Below, piece by piece: positions 1 to 7,853 of a DNA stretch of 10,335 nucleotides. Every line of letters starts with the position of its first letter. The first letter of the stretch is position 1. The position numbers were made by a program, and so were the translations under genes. The notes beneath the pieces were generated by a model, which had not been told where the DNA came from, did no database searches, and saw nothing but the letters and a program-made list of their open reading frames with translations. The stretch lies in NCBI GenBank assembly GCA_049509675.1, contig JBEKZQ010000361.1, positions 1 through 10,335 of the forward strand. Direction: 5' to 3'. Source of the stretch: JBEKZQ01 sp049509675. Its GTDB lineage: Bacteria; Planctomycetota; Planctomycetia; Pirellulales; Thermoguttaceae.

Positions 1-3000
1 ATCTGGGGCACCAACGCCGCGGCGGGCGGACAACTGGTCATCGACAGCAACACCTTCGGCAGCACCAAGGGCCGCAACGACATCATCCTGCTGAGCGCCG
101 GTTCCGCGGCCAACGGCGACCCCGTCCCGCAGATCCTCAACAACACGTTCTCCGGCGGCGGCGACGAGGCCCTGGATCTCGACGGCGATTGCTACATCGA
201 GGGCAATGTTTTCTCGCACTTCCACAAGGACGCCTACAATTCCGACCCCACCGGGTCCAACGCCATCTCGGCCGGCGATTCCGCCGGGCTGGGCCACAAC
301 TATACGGCAGTGCGCAACGTCTTCTACGACGTGGACCACGCCGTGTTGGTCAAAGACAATTCGTTCCTCGCCTTTGTGAACGACACCGTGGCGAGCGCCA
401 CCCTGGCGGCCGTGTACTTCAATGTGCCGGGCTACACGCTCAGCGCGGGCCGCGGCGCCAACGTCGACGGCGCCATCTTCAGCAATTGCCCGACCGTCTT
501 CAGCCAGGTGCTCCCGGCGACGAGCCTCACCATCAACCGCTCGATTGTACCCAGCCAATGGCAGAGCTACGGCGCGTCGAATACGGCCGAAGACCCGCGG
601 CTGGTCAATCCCGCGGGCGGCAACTTCAGCCTCAGCCCCGGTTCTCCCGCCCTGGGCGCCGGCCCCTACGGCCTGGACATGGGAGCCATCGTCCCCGGCG
701 GGCCCGCCATCGCCGGCGAGCCCACCGCCCAGACCACGCTGACCTCAGCCACCCTCGCCATCGGCGGCCCGGGCGTCACGAGCTACAAGTATTGCGTCAA
801 CAACGGAGCCTGGAGCGCGGAAATCCCCATAGCCACCCCCGTGCAACTCACGGGACTTGCCAACGGCACCTACACGGTCTATGTGGTCGGCAAGAATGCC
901 GCCGGCGCGTGGCAAAGCCAGGCGGCGCCAACGGCGTCGAAGTCCTGGACCGTCAACAACGTTCTGGCGCGCGTGCGCATCAACGAGGTCCTGGCTATCA
1001 ATCATGCGGCCGTGCTGCACGGGACCAGCTATCCCGATCTGATCGAGCTTTACAACGACGGGGCCGCCGCGGTCGACCTGACGGGAATGGGCATCAGCGA
1101 CGATCCGGCCAACGCAAGCAAGTTCGTCTTTCCCGCCGGCACCTTGCTCGGCGTCGGCCAGTACCTCGTGCTCTATGCCGATAGCGACACGAGTACGTCC
1201 GGTTTGCACCTGGGCTTCAACCTCAGCGGCGATGGCGGCGGAGTGTACCTCTTCGACACGGCGGCCCACGGCAGTGGGCTGTTGGACTCCGTCGAGTATG
1301 GGCCGCAGGCCGCCGACCTTTCCATCGGACGCATCGGTCACGACGGCGACTGGACGCTGACGCAGCCCACCTTCGGCGCAGCGAATGTCGCCGCGCGGAC
1401 CGGCAATCCGGCCACGCTGAAGATCAATGAATGGCTTGCCAGCGAGAATGTGCGCCTGACCGACGACTTCCTGGAACTGTACAACCCCGACCCGTTGCCG
1501 GTGCCCTTGGCCGGCCTCTCGCTGACCGACTATCCGATCAGCGAGCCGGGCATGAATCCGATCGCGGCGCTGAGCTTCGTGGCCGGCGGCGGCTACATCG
1601 CCTTCACCGCCGACGGCAATCCCGAGTTGGGACCCGATCATCTCAACTTCAAGCTTTCCGCCAACAAGGAGTGGCTCGGACTGTACGATGCCTCGTTGAA
1701 CCCGTTGGACACGATCCTCCACTTCGACCAGACGACCGACTACTCGCAGGGCCGCAGCCCCGACGGCGGCGCTTCTCCCTACCAGTATTTCGCCGTGCCC
1801 ACGCCGGCTGTAGCCAATGCCCCCGTGACCAATCTCACCAACCTGACAAACGGGCTGCGCATCACGGAGATCATGTACAACCCGCTGGGCGACGGCGACC
1901 TGGAGTTCATCGAGCTGAAGAACGTCGGCACGGCGACGCTGGACCTCACCGGCGTGCGGTTGACCGATGCCGTGACTTTCACCTTCCCCGCCATGTTGCT
2001 GGCGCCCAACCAGTACGTGGTGGTTGCCCGCAACGCGGAGAAGTTCTCGGAGAAGTTCGGTCCCGGCATCAACCTGGCCGGTGAGTACAATGGCAAGCTT
2101 TCCGACGGCGGCGACCACGTCGTGCTGCAATTGCCCGGGCCGTATGATGCCGCCATCCTCCGCTTCGACTATCAGCCGACCTGGTATCCGAGCACGGCCG
2201 GCGGCGGCTATGCCTTGGCCATCCGCAATACGGCAGCCCTGCCGGCGACCTGGAGCAGCGGCGCCAGTTGGCAGGTCGGCACCGTGCTGGGCGGATCACC
2301 CGGCCGGGCCGACAACGGCACGGTCGCGGCCGACGTGATTATCAATGAAGTCCTCATCCACACCGATGAGCCGCTGGCCGATTCCATCGAGCTGTATAAC
2401 ACGACCGGCAGTTCCGTCAACATCGGCGGATGGTATCTCAGCGACTCCAGCGGCACTTTCAAGAAGTTCCGCATCCCGGACAACACGACCATTGCCGCCC
2501 ACGGCTATGCTGTCTTCTACATGGGACACTGGGTGAGCCACGTGATGCAGTTCGCGGCCAATGAATTCGGCGGCGCCAACCCCATCGCCTTCGGCCTGAA
2601 TTCCTATCTCGGCGACGACGTCTGGCTGACGGCCGCGGATTCCTCGGGAAACATCACCCGCGTCGCCGACGACGTGACCTTCGGCCCCATGGCCAACGGC
2701 GAGTCGCTGGGCCGCTGGCCCAACGGGACGGGCAACCTCTATCCCATGCTCCAGCGCACGCTGGGACAGGCCAACGACGCCAATGGGAACGGCCCGCGCG
2801 TCGGCCCCGTGATCATCCGCGAGTTGATGTACCAGCCCAACGCGCTCACCCCCTCGGACATCAGCGCCGGATTCACGACCCCCGACGACATCGAGTTCAT
2901 CGAGATCTACAACCCGACCGCCTCGGCCGTCGACTTGACGCATTGGCACCTGGCCGCGGGCGTCACCTACGACTTCCCCGCCGGCATGCTGTTGGGTTCG

Positions 3001-5220
3001 CACCAATCGCTGGCGATCGTGTCGTTCGACCCTGCCAACGCGGCGATGCTTGCCGCCTTCAAGGCGCATTACGGCATGACTGCCGCGGCCGTCGTGGGGC
3101 CCTACTCCGGCCATCTGAGCGACTTTGGCGAGAAGGTCCAGTTGCAGGATTCCGATACGCCGCCGCTGGGAATGCCCGACTACTGGCCGCCGCTCCTGGA
3201 AGACGAGGTCGTTTACAGCCCATCCTGGGGCGCCAATGGCAACGGCCTCTCCTTGAACCGAGTCTCGTCCAGCAGTTGGGGTGACAGCTCTGCCAGTTGG
3301 ACCGCCGCCGCCGCCACGCCGGGTGACGACGCCACGCCGCCGGCCGTGGTCTCCATCATCTCCTCCGCCTCCAGTCCCACCAACGCCCACAGCCTGCAGT
3401 TCACCGTCACGTTCAGCGAAAGTGTCACTGGGGTGGATGCCGCCGACTTCGCCTTGGCGCTTTCCGGAACCTCGGGGACGATCCTCGCCGCAACCCCCAA
3501 CGGAACCACGTGGACCGTAACCGTCAATAACGTCGCCGGCAATGGCACCCTCGGCCTGAACCTCGTCGACAACGACACCATCCTCGACCAGGCCGGCAAC
3601 CGGTTGGGCGGGACCGGCACGGGCAACGGCAACTTCACCGGCCAAACCTACACCATCGACACCGCCGGCCCGACCGTTTCCATCGGCTCGCCATCTGCCG
3701 CTTATACCCGGGGCGGCCCAATCACCTACACGGTGACCTACGCCGACGCCAACTTCAACGTCAGCACGCTTAGCCCCGCCGACGTCACATTGAACAGCAC
3801 CGGCACCGCCAACGGTACGGTGAGTGTCTCGGGCTCGGACACGAGCTACACCGTCACCATCAGCAGCATCACGGGCGATGGCAGCCTGGGGATCTCGATT
3901 GCCGCCGGCACCGCCTGGGACCTGGCCGGCAACCAGGCCCCCGCCGCCGGTCCCAGCAGTACGTTCGCCGTTGGCGCAACAAACGTTCTGACGGCCACGG
4001 CGGTCAATTGGACAGACGCCGGCTTGACCCTGAAGCGCACCAGCGACGGCATGCTGCACCTGTGTTACACGGACAGCGGCGCCGACGCCGTTACGCCCAT
4101 GTCGGCGGCGCTCGTCGGCAGTGTTCAGGTCACCGGCCGCGACAACCTCCCCGACACGCTCACGATCGACTTCAGCGGCGGCAATCCCATTCCGGCCGGC
4201 GGCCTGAGCTACGACGGCGGCCCGGGCTCCGGCGCCGACGCGCTGGTCGTCTCCGATGCCGCCAACAGCGATACCGTCACCTTCAGCGGCAGCCAGTTGA
4301 TCTTCAACGGCGCGCAAACCGTCACCTGCAGCAACACGCAGGACTTCAGCTTCGATCTCGGCAACGGCTCCCTCGACCTCGGCAACGGCACGCAAACCGT
4401 AGGCGGCCTGACCATGCTCAGCGGCAACATCATGGACGGTTCGCTTTCCAGCAACGCCTTCAACGTCCAGGGCGGATCGATCGCCGCCAATTTGACCGGC
4501 GCGGGCGCCCTGAACAAGACGGGGACCGCCGACTTGACACTTTCCGGGGCCAACACGAGCACCGGCGGCACAACGATCAACCGCGGCACGATCATCGCCA
4601 ACTCTTCCGCGTCCGTGCCCGTGGGCGGCGCCATCGTCTTCGCCGGCGGCAACCTGGTGCTGAACTTCGGCGCGTCCGGCGGGTCGGTTGTGCCTGCGTC
4701 CGCTGCCGCAACGGTAGCCGCTGCCGATGGTTCGCCGGGGTTGGCTCGCCCAACCGTGTCCTCCGCACCGCTCGCGCAAGCCGGGCACCGAGCGGAGGTT
4801 GGTCGTGGCGCCCGAGCGCTGCCGGCCAGTGCCGCCGTCGCCCCACCAGCTTTCGTGACAACCCAAACGGCAAGCTATCTGGGCCAGCCGTCGCGTGTGG
4901 CTCCGTTACAGAACAACTCTCGCTCCACCATTGCATCAGCACTGCCGGAGAATCCTGCCGCACACTCGGCCGCAAACGCCTGGATACGGGCACATGACAT
5001 GCTGCTGCAGCAAGAGACAGTCGCACCGCTGGCGCGGCAAGCGCAAGCGTCGAGCCCGAATCAGGACGGTTCGCAATCGGCATCTCAGCCCCACGAGTCG
5101 GCCCGGGCTGAAGGTAGTGTGCCGTGGCGGGGCCTGTACAACCTGCCGCTCCATCGCGGTCGGACGAAGAAAGATGTCCAACAGGCCACCGACGCGGTCT
5201 TGGCCCTGCTGTGGCAGTGA
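1..5220 (+). CDS. Giant secreted repeat protein (beta-helix, five lamin-tail-like domains, Ig-like domains), 5' partial
   Basis: The frame is open from base 1, so the gene begins upstream of the window. The GTG at 310 is internal, since homologous sequence runs through it. The visible part is 1739 residues. In order it shows: right-handed beta-helix-type repeats (about 1-240, Asn/Gly-rich with recurring NTF/NVF turns, ending in SPALGAG and DMGA); a small beta domain (about 240-320, LTGLANGTYTVYVVG); five lamin-tail-like (LTD) units (about 325-1110); two bacterial Ig-like domains (about 1112-1326, each ending near D.AGN); a beta-rich stretch; and an autotransporter-associated strand repeat (about 1503-1533, LNKTGTADLTLSGANT). 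The Ala/Pro/Ser-rich tail contains AWIRAHDMLLQQ. No catalytic motif is visible. LTD plus Ig architecture is typical of large exported planctomycete proteins, so I infer a surface or extracellular adhesive or structural role. The signal peptide, if any, lies outside the window. The exact function is unknown. Confidence 0.9.
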   Translation: MWGTNAAAGGQLVIDSNTFGSTKGRNDIILLSAGSAANGDPVPQILNNTFSGGGDEALDLDGDCYIEGNVFSHFHKDAYNSDPTGSNAISAGDSAGLGHNYTAVRNVFYDVDHAVLVKDNSFLAFVNDTVASATLAAVYFNVPGYTLSAGRGANVDGAIFSNCPTVFSQVLPATSLTINRSIVPSQWQSYGASNTAEDPRLVNPAGGNFSLSPGSPALGAGPYGLDMGAIVPGGPAIAGEPTAQTTLTSATLAIGGPGVTSYKYCVNNGAWSAEIPIATPVQLTGLANGTYTVYVVGKNAAGAWQSQAAPTASKSWTVNNVLARVRINEVLAINHAAVLHGTSYPDLIELYNDGAAAVDLTGMGISDDPANASKFVFPAGTLLGVGQYLVLYADSDTSTSGLHLGFNLSGDGGGVYLFDTAAHGSGLLDSVEYGPQAADLSIGRIGHDGDWTLTQPTFGAANVAARTGNPATLKINEWLASENVRLTDDFLELYNPDPLPVPLAGLSLTDYPISEPGMNPIAALSFVAGGGYIAFTADGNPELGPDHLNFKLSANKEWLGLYDASLNPLDTILHFDQTTDYSQGRSPDGGASPYQYFAVPTPAVANAPVTNLTNLTNGLRITEIMYNPLGDGDLEFIELKNVGTATLDLTGVRLTDAVTFTFPAMLLAPNQYVVVARNAEKFSEKFGPGINLAGEYNGKLSDGGDHVVLQLPGPYDAAILRFDYQPTWYPSTAGGGYALAIRNTAALPATWSSGASWQVGTVLGGSPGRADNGTVAADVIINEVLIHTDEPLADSIELYNTTGSSVNIGGWYLSDSSGTFKKFRIPDNTTIAAHGYAVFYMGHWVSHVMQFAANEFGGANPIAFGLNSYLGDDVWLTAADSSGNITRVADDVTFGPMANGESLGRWPNGTGNLYPMLQRTLGQANDANGNGPRVGPVIIRELMYQPNALTPSDISAGFTTPDDIEFIEIYNPTASAVDLTHWHLAAGVTYDFPAGMLLGSHQSLAIVSFDPANAAMLAAFKAHYGMTAAAVVGPYSGHLSDFGEKVQLQDSDTPPLGMPDYWPPLLEDEVVYSPSWGANGNGLSLNRVSSSSWGDSSASWTAAAATPGDDATPPAVVSIISSASSPTNAHSLQFTVTFSESVTGVDAADFALALSGTSGTILAATPNGTTWTVTVNNVAGNGTLGLNLVDNDTILDQAGNRLGGTGTGNGNFTGQTYTIDTAGPTVSIGSPSAAYTRGGPITYTVTYADANFNVSTLSPADVTLNSTGTANGTVSVSGSDTSYTVTISSITGDGSLGISIAAGTAWDLAGNQAPAAGPSSTFAVGATNVLTATAVNWTDAGLTLKRTSDGMLHLCYTDSGADAVTPMSAALVGSVQVTGRDNLPDTLTIDFSGGNPIPAGGLSYDGGPGSGADALVVSDAANSDTVTFSGSQLIFNGAQTVTCSNTQDFSFDLGNGSLDLGNGTQTVGGLTMLSGNIMDGSLSSNAFNVQGGSIAANLTGAGALNKTGTADLTLSGANTSTGGTTINRGTIIANSSASVPVGGAIVFAGGNLVLNFGASGGSVVPASAAATVAAADGSPGLARPTVSSAPLAQAGHRAEVGRGARALPASAAVAPPAFVTTQTASYLGQPSRVAPLQNNSRSTIASALPENPAAHSAANAWIRAHDMLLQQETVAPLARQAQASSPNQDGSQSASQPHESARAEGSVPWRGLYNLPLHRGRTKKDVQQATDAVLALLWQ
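973..3330 (+). repeat. Five diverged lamin-tail-domain (LTD) repeats within the surface protein
   Basis: Five units each open with a [VL][RKI]I[NTR]E[VWIL][LM] strand. They begin near 973 (VRINEVL), 1417 (LKINEWL), 1855 (LRITEIM), 2335 (VIINEVL) and 2809 (VIIRELM). Each continues with an [FS]-[LI]-EL-[YK]-N core (DLIELYN, DFLELYN, EFIELKN, DSIELYN, EFIEIYN), then a V-[DN]-[LI] and W/L-x-L-[ST]-D segment and a G-x-Y or H-x-x-A turn. This matches the LTD immunoglobulin-like fold (Pfam LTD family). The units are diverged in DNA sequence, so this is an old duplication rather than a recent tandem expansion. Confidence 0.75.
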
Positions 5221-5671
5221 CAATTCCACTTCGAATTGCCTGTTCATCCGGTCCTACCGCGTGCATGGTCACGATCTGGTGCCGGTCCTCGCCTGTAGGA
5301 TGCGCTTCCGTCCCAGTCGGCTCGAAGAGCCTTTCCCGCGCTAGACGTCAATCCCGCGTGGAGCCGCCACGACTATAGGGGCTGCTGTCTTGGTGTAGCG
5401 ATACTGCACTGCCATCCGCCCCAAGCCCCATACCCGGCAAGCACATTTGACCGGGCGAGGGCTTCGTCTTGCGGACCTTGATAGCTGGCTGAACGCGGAG
5501 AGGCTGGATCACCGACTGCTAGCCGCACCAGCGAGACCTGGCCCCCAGGAGGCCGCCAGAAGCGATGGCGGGGGGCGGGGCGGGCACGCGATGGCTCTTC
5601 ACGCTGGGCAAGAGCGGCCTTTGGCCCGTTGGGGGGCTGGAACCGTCTCGGGCCGCGGACCGTCAAACCGG
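5221..5671. other. Intergenic region without a convincing gene
   Basis: About 450 bases separate the surface-protein stop from the next promoter candidate. Short open frames occur on both strands (for example + 5447-5698 and - 5373-5693). Their products are Arg/Pro/Gly-rich, show no recognisable motif and lack good ribosome binding sites, so I do not call them. A small perfect hairpin (CGTGG at 5357-5361, loop of five, CCACG at 5367-5371) is not followed by a T run. I see no Rho-independent terminator after 5220. Confidence 0.5.
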
Positions 5672-5701
5672 CAGACAGCGGCACTGACGGCAAGGTAGAA
5701 T
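5672..5701 (+). promoter_or_regulatory. Candidate sigma70-type promoter for the DUF4139-like gene
   Basis: CAGACA at 5672-5677 matches four of six bases of TTGACA. TAGAAT at 5696-5701 matches five of six of TATAAT. The spacer is 18 bases. The predicted start would fall near 5708, about 20 bases before the chosen ATG. The placement is good, but such matches arise by chance and planctomycete promoter consensus is poorly known. Confidence 0.35.
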
Positions 5702-5713
5702 AGATGCTGAAAT

Positions 5714-5718
5714 GAGGG
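5714..5718 (+). promoter_or_regulatory. Ribosome binding site that selects the ATG at 5727
   Basis: GAGGG at 5714-5718 sits eight bases before the ATG at 5727. The in-frame ATG at 5712 overlaps this motif and has no such site of its own. Starting at 5727 also gives a clean signal peptide beginning MKRR, so 5727 is preferred. Confidence 0.6.
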
Positions 5719-5726
5719 CGTGTTCC

Positions 5727-6773
5727 ATGAAGAGACGAACGTACTGGTTGACGGCGATGCTTGTGGCGGGGCTAACTGGCCGTTCCCTGGCCGCCGTGGA
5801 CTTGGTGACGCTGCCGACCCGCGAAGGGACGCAACTGACCATCTACAACTCCGAAGACATCACAATGGTGCGGGAGCATCGACTCCTGACGGTCAAGGAG
5901 GGCGTCAACAAGATCCAGTTCTCCTGGGCCAACACCCTGATCGACCCAACCAGCATCGAGTTCCGCATCCTCGACCACCAGGACAAGGTGGACCTGGCGA
6001 ACACGACCTTCCCGGCTGGGCGCAACGACGCCCTCCAGTGGAACATCAAGAGCCAGATGGCCGGCAAGGTCGCCGTCGAGATCCGCTACTTCACGTCGGG
6101 CACCACCTGGAGCGCCGATTACGTGGGCATCGCAAACGATGACGAGACGAAGCTCAGCCTGACCGGCTACGTGCGGGTGACGAACAACTCGGGCGAACTT
6201 TATGACAACGCCCAGACACGGCTGGTCGTGGGTACGATCAATCTGGTGGAGAAGATTGCTGACCTGGCGAAGAGGCCGCCGCCGGGCGAGTGGAAGAAGC
6301 TCGACGCCTCCAAACGTAATCAAATACAGCACCGATTTGACCAAGCTGCCAAAGAGGCCGAACAGGAAGATAAGCTGGGAATCTTGGAAATGCCCGCAGA
6401 TGCGTCCGTCGAAAAAGGAAAGCAGGTCGTCAAGCAGGGCCTTTCCGAATACTTCCTCTTCACCATCGAAGGCCGCGAGGACATCAAGGACAAGGAACCC
6501 AAGCGGCTGGTGGCCCTGAAAGTCGCCGACGTGCCTACAAGCTCAGCGACCGCGACGGTGGCCAGCAGTTCACCAAGTTCTACCGCTTCAAGAACGCCAA
6601 GCTCCTGGACGAGCAGGGCAAGGAGAAGAAGCTCCCGGCGATGGAGAATCTTGGGCTCTCGCCGCTGCCCAACGGCACCGTCCGGCTCTTCTCCGAGTAC
6701 AAGAGCAAGGACCTGGCCTACGTGGGCGGCACCGAGACGAAGTACGTACCCATCGGCGACCGCGTGGAAGTGA
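5727..6773 (+). CDS. Secreted DUF4139-like protein, N-terminal part of a frameshifted gene
   Basis: The protein opens with a classical signal peptide: KRR, then a hydrophobic stretch WLTAMLVAGLTG, with cleavage probably after residue 22 or 23 (SLAA). The mature part is beta-rich, with LTIYNSEDITMVRE, GVNKIQFSWANTLIDPTS and EIRYFTSGTTWSADYVG. These are the hallmarks of the DUF4139 family (related to the mucoidy-inhibitor-like group), whose biochemical role is unknown. Family-like sequence runs to codon 269 (base 6533, ...KVADVP). After that this frame reads as Ser/Arg-rich nonsense to the stop at 6773, while the expected sequence continues in another frame from 6536. The restored protein would be about 499 residues, exported to the periplasm or surface. 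It is either a recent pseudogene or carries a sequencing indel. The promoter and ribosome binding site look intact. Confidence 0.75.
   Translation: MKRRTYWLTAMLVAGLTGRSLAAVDLVTLPTREGTQLTIYNSEDITMVREHRLLTVKEGVNKIQFSWANTLIDPTSIEFRILDHQDKVDLANTTFPAGRNDALQWNIKSQMAGKVAVEIRYFTSGTTWSADYVGIANDDETKLSLTGYVRVTNNSGELYDNAQTRLVVGTINLVEKIADLAKRPPPGEWKKLDASKRNQIQHRFDQAAKEAEQEDKLGILEMPADASVEKGKQVVKQGLSEYFLFTIEGREDIKDKEPKRLVALKVADVPTSSATATVASSSPSSTASRTPSSWTSRARRRSSRRWRILGSRRCPTAPSGSSPSTRARTWPTWAAPRRSTYPSATAWK
6533..6537 (+). other. Single-base frameshift site in the DUF4139-like gene
   Basis: The upstream frame reads GTG CCT ACA AGC. The downstream frame, with good protein sequence (YKLSDRDGGQQF), starts with TAC at 6536. 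One base appears to be missing between 6533 and 6536; GTGCCCTACAAG would restore continuous reading as V-P-Y-K. There is no X-XXY-YYZ slippery heptamer, so programmed frameshifting is unlikely. Confidence 0.8.
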
Positions 6774-7225
6774 ACGTCGGCCCGGACAAGGACATCACGA
6801 TCCACCGGCGGTTGAAGGACCAAGCGACCAGCAACGTCGCGGCCCGGCAGTACAAGCGTCGGCTGAACAACGACTTCGTTCTGTACTACGACCTGGTGGA
6901 CTTCGACGAGACGTTCTACTACGAGGAGGAGATCGTCTCCGGCAAGCCGGTGGTGGCCAAGACGGAGTTGGAGCGGCAGTTCGACGCCAACGTGGTGTTG
7001 TGGGGCGAAGGCCAGCCGCCCAAGGACTGGACCGCCAACGAGCCGGGGGCCTGCGTGGACCTGCACAACATGCCCGGGCGCGTGGAGCGGGTGGATCAGA
7101 ACCACGTCAAGTATTTCCTCGATCTTCAGCCTGGCAAGAAGCAGCTCGTCAGCTACAGCGTGACCTACAAGCGCCGCAAGGTGGGGCCGGAACTGAACGC
7201 CGAGAAGAAACGGGAGCCGCTGTGA
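6536..7225 (+). CDS. DUF4139-like protein, C-terminal part downstream of the frameshift
   Basis: This is the continuation of the gene that starts at 5727. Its first residues are YKLSDRDGGQQFTKFYRFKN. The first in-frame ATG is at 6641, without a convincing ribosome binding site, so independent translation is doubtful. The 229 codons form the typical DUF4139 C-terminal half: a strand with LPNGTVRLFSEY, then YVGGTETKYVPIGDRVEV, an IHRRLKD segment, and a final beta sandwich containing DNA-like alternation VKYFLDLQPGKKQLVSYSV. It ends KKREPL. The stop TGA at 7223-7225 overlaps an ATG (TGATGA), which may start a small downstream frame. No catalytic residues are recognised. The composition matches the N-terminal part, consistent with one gene broken by an indel. 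Confidence 0.75.
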   Translation, partial: YKLSDRDGGQQFTKFYRFKNAKLLDEQGKEKKLPAMENLGLSPLPNGTVRLFSEYKSKDLAYVGGTETKYVPIGDRVEVNVGPDKDITIHRRLKDQATSNVAARQYKRRLNNDFVLYYDLVDFDETFYYEEEIVSGKPVVAKTELERQFDANVVLWGEGQPPKDWTANEPGACVDLHNMPGRVERVDQNHVKYFLDLQPGKKQLVSYSVTYKRRKVGPELNAEKKREPL

Positions 7226-7614
7226 TGACACCCCCGGAAATCCTAAGCAGCCGATGGCTGCCGCTTGGATACTTGCCGACACGGCCGCGCGGGGCGATGC
7301 CCGTGCGGATCGGGCAAGCGGTTCAAGCGGTGCTGCCTCAGATCGGGCCGGTTTTGACGGTGTTGACCGCGACGACTACTTTTAGGGAATAGCATCAGGC
7401 CGATCTTCACTCGGTCCTGGCCGCTTTCCCATGCCAGTCCGCCCCGCAACGAAAGCATTGCTGGGCCTCGGCGGTGCGGAGCGGCCTGCCGCCGGATAAA
7501 TGGGTTGCTGCCCATCCCGAGCATCGGCTGGAGCAGCGGGAGGAAGAATCCCGTGAGGCTCAGGCCCGCCGCCGACGAAAACGGGTCGCCCGCCGGGCCG
7601 CCGCCACTCAGTAG
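7225..7614 (+). pseudogene. Doubtful small reading frame with an internal TAG
   Basis: An ATG at 7225 overlaps the previous stop (TGATGA), an arrangement often seen with translational coupling. It opens 55 codons ending at TAG 7390-7392. The same frame then stays open for a further 73 codons without an ATG, to TAG 7612-7614. The second half is plausibly protein-like, with DKWVAAHPEHRLEQREEE followed by a strongly basic tail ARRRRKRVARR. I recognise no family. It could be a decayed small gene with one nonsense codon, or chance openness in GC-rich DNA. No other gene is supported between 7226 and 7853. Confidence 0.2.
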
Positions 7615-7623
7615 GCGGCTTTT

Positions 7624-7659
7624 CCACCGAGTCTTCCCGGCGTCCGGGACTCGCCGTGG
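7624..7659. other. Imperfect hairpin
   Basis: GAGT...CCCGG (7629-7640, with a three-base CTT bulge) pairs with CCGGGACTC (7644-7652) around a three-base loop. CCAC at 7624-7627 can extend the pairing to GTGG at 7656-7659. No T run follows on either strand, so it is not a typical terminator. Confidence 0.35.
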
Positions 7660-7702
7660 TATCATGGGGTGGGAAATGGGAACTACGGCCTGGTCCTTGG
7701 GC

Positions 7703-7727
7703 GAAAGACCGCTCGAAAGCGGCTTTC
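7703..7727 (+). other. Ten-base-pair hairpin with CGAA loop
   Basis: GAAAG (7703-7707) pairs with CTTTC (7723-7727), and CCGCT (7709-7713) pairs with AGCGG (7718-7722). One A is bulged and the loop is CGAA. It lies about 125 bases before the kinase ATG. Its role is unknown: it could be part of a leader or a weak transcription stop, although only three T residues lie within its 3' arm. Confidence 0.4.
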
Positions 7728-7758
7728 CGTGTTCTGGAACGGCCATTCGATACCCACC

Positions 7759-7809
7759 ACCCTCAGTTGAAGGAGGGTTCTTCCAGCGTGGGCGGTGGCT
7801 TGGTATAGT
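7759..7809 (+). promoter_or_regulatory. Weak promoter candidate with adjacent hairpin, upstream of the kinase gene
   Basis: TATAGT at 7804-7809 matches five of six bases of TATAAT. Seventeen bases upstream, TTCCAG (7781-7786) is a poor -35. Just before it, ACCCTC (7759-7764) and GAGGGT (7773-7778) form a six-pair hairpin with an eight-base loop. A start near 7815 would give a leader of about 39 bases before the ATG at 7854. Confidence 0.25.
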
Positions 7810-7853
7810 AGAGGGTGGTCTACACCCCAGCGATCTGGTGGCGGGTCCGGTTT

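Noticed and set aside
310..312. GTG at 310 as the true start of the surface protein
   Set aside because: The same frame is open and beta-helix-like from base 1, so the real start lies upstream of the window.
189..1184. Plus-strand frame of 331 codons, very Arg-rich
   Set aside because: It overlaps the beta-helix and LTD coding frame. Its Arg/Gln/Pro composition is typical of a shifted GC-rich frame.
745..2130. Minus-strand open frame of 461 codons
   Set aside because: It shadows the LTD repeats and shows no recognisable motif.
2296..4866. Long open frame on the minus strand (856 codons)
   Set aside because: It is antisense to a well-supported repeat protein. The product is Gly/Arg/Val-rich without domains, as expected from a GC-rich coding strand.
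5447..5698. Small plus-strand frame of 83 codons in the first intergenic gap
   Set aside because: It has no ribosome binding site, an Arg/Ala/Gly-rich product and no recognisable motif, and an equally open frame lies on the opposite strand.
6531..6540. Programmed -1 frameshift in the DUF4139-like gene
   Set aside because: There is no slippery heptamer and no adjacent strong stem. A simple one-base indel explains the break.
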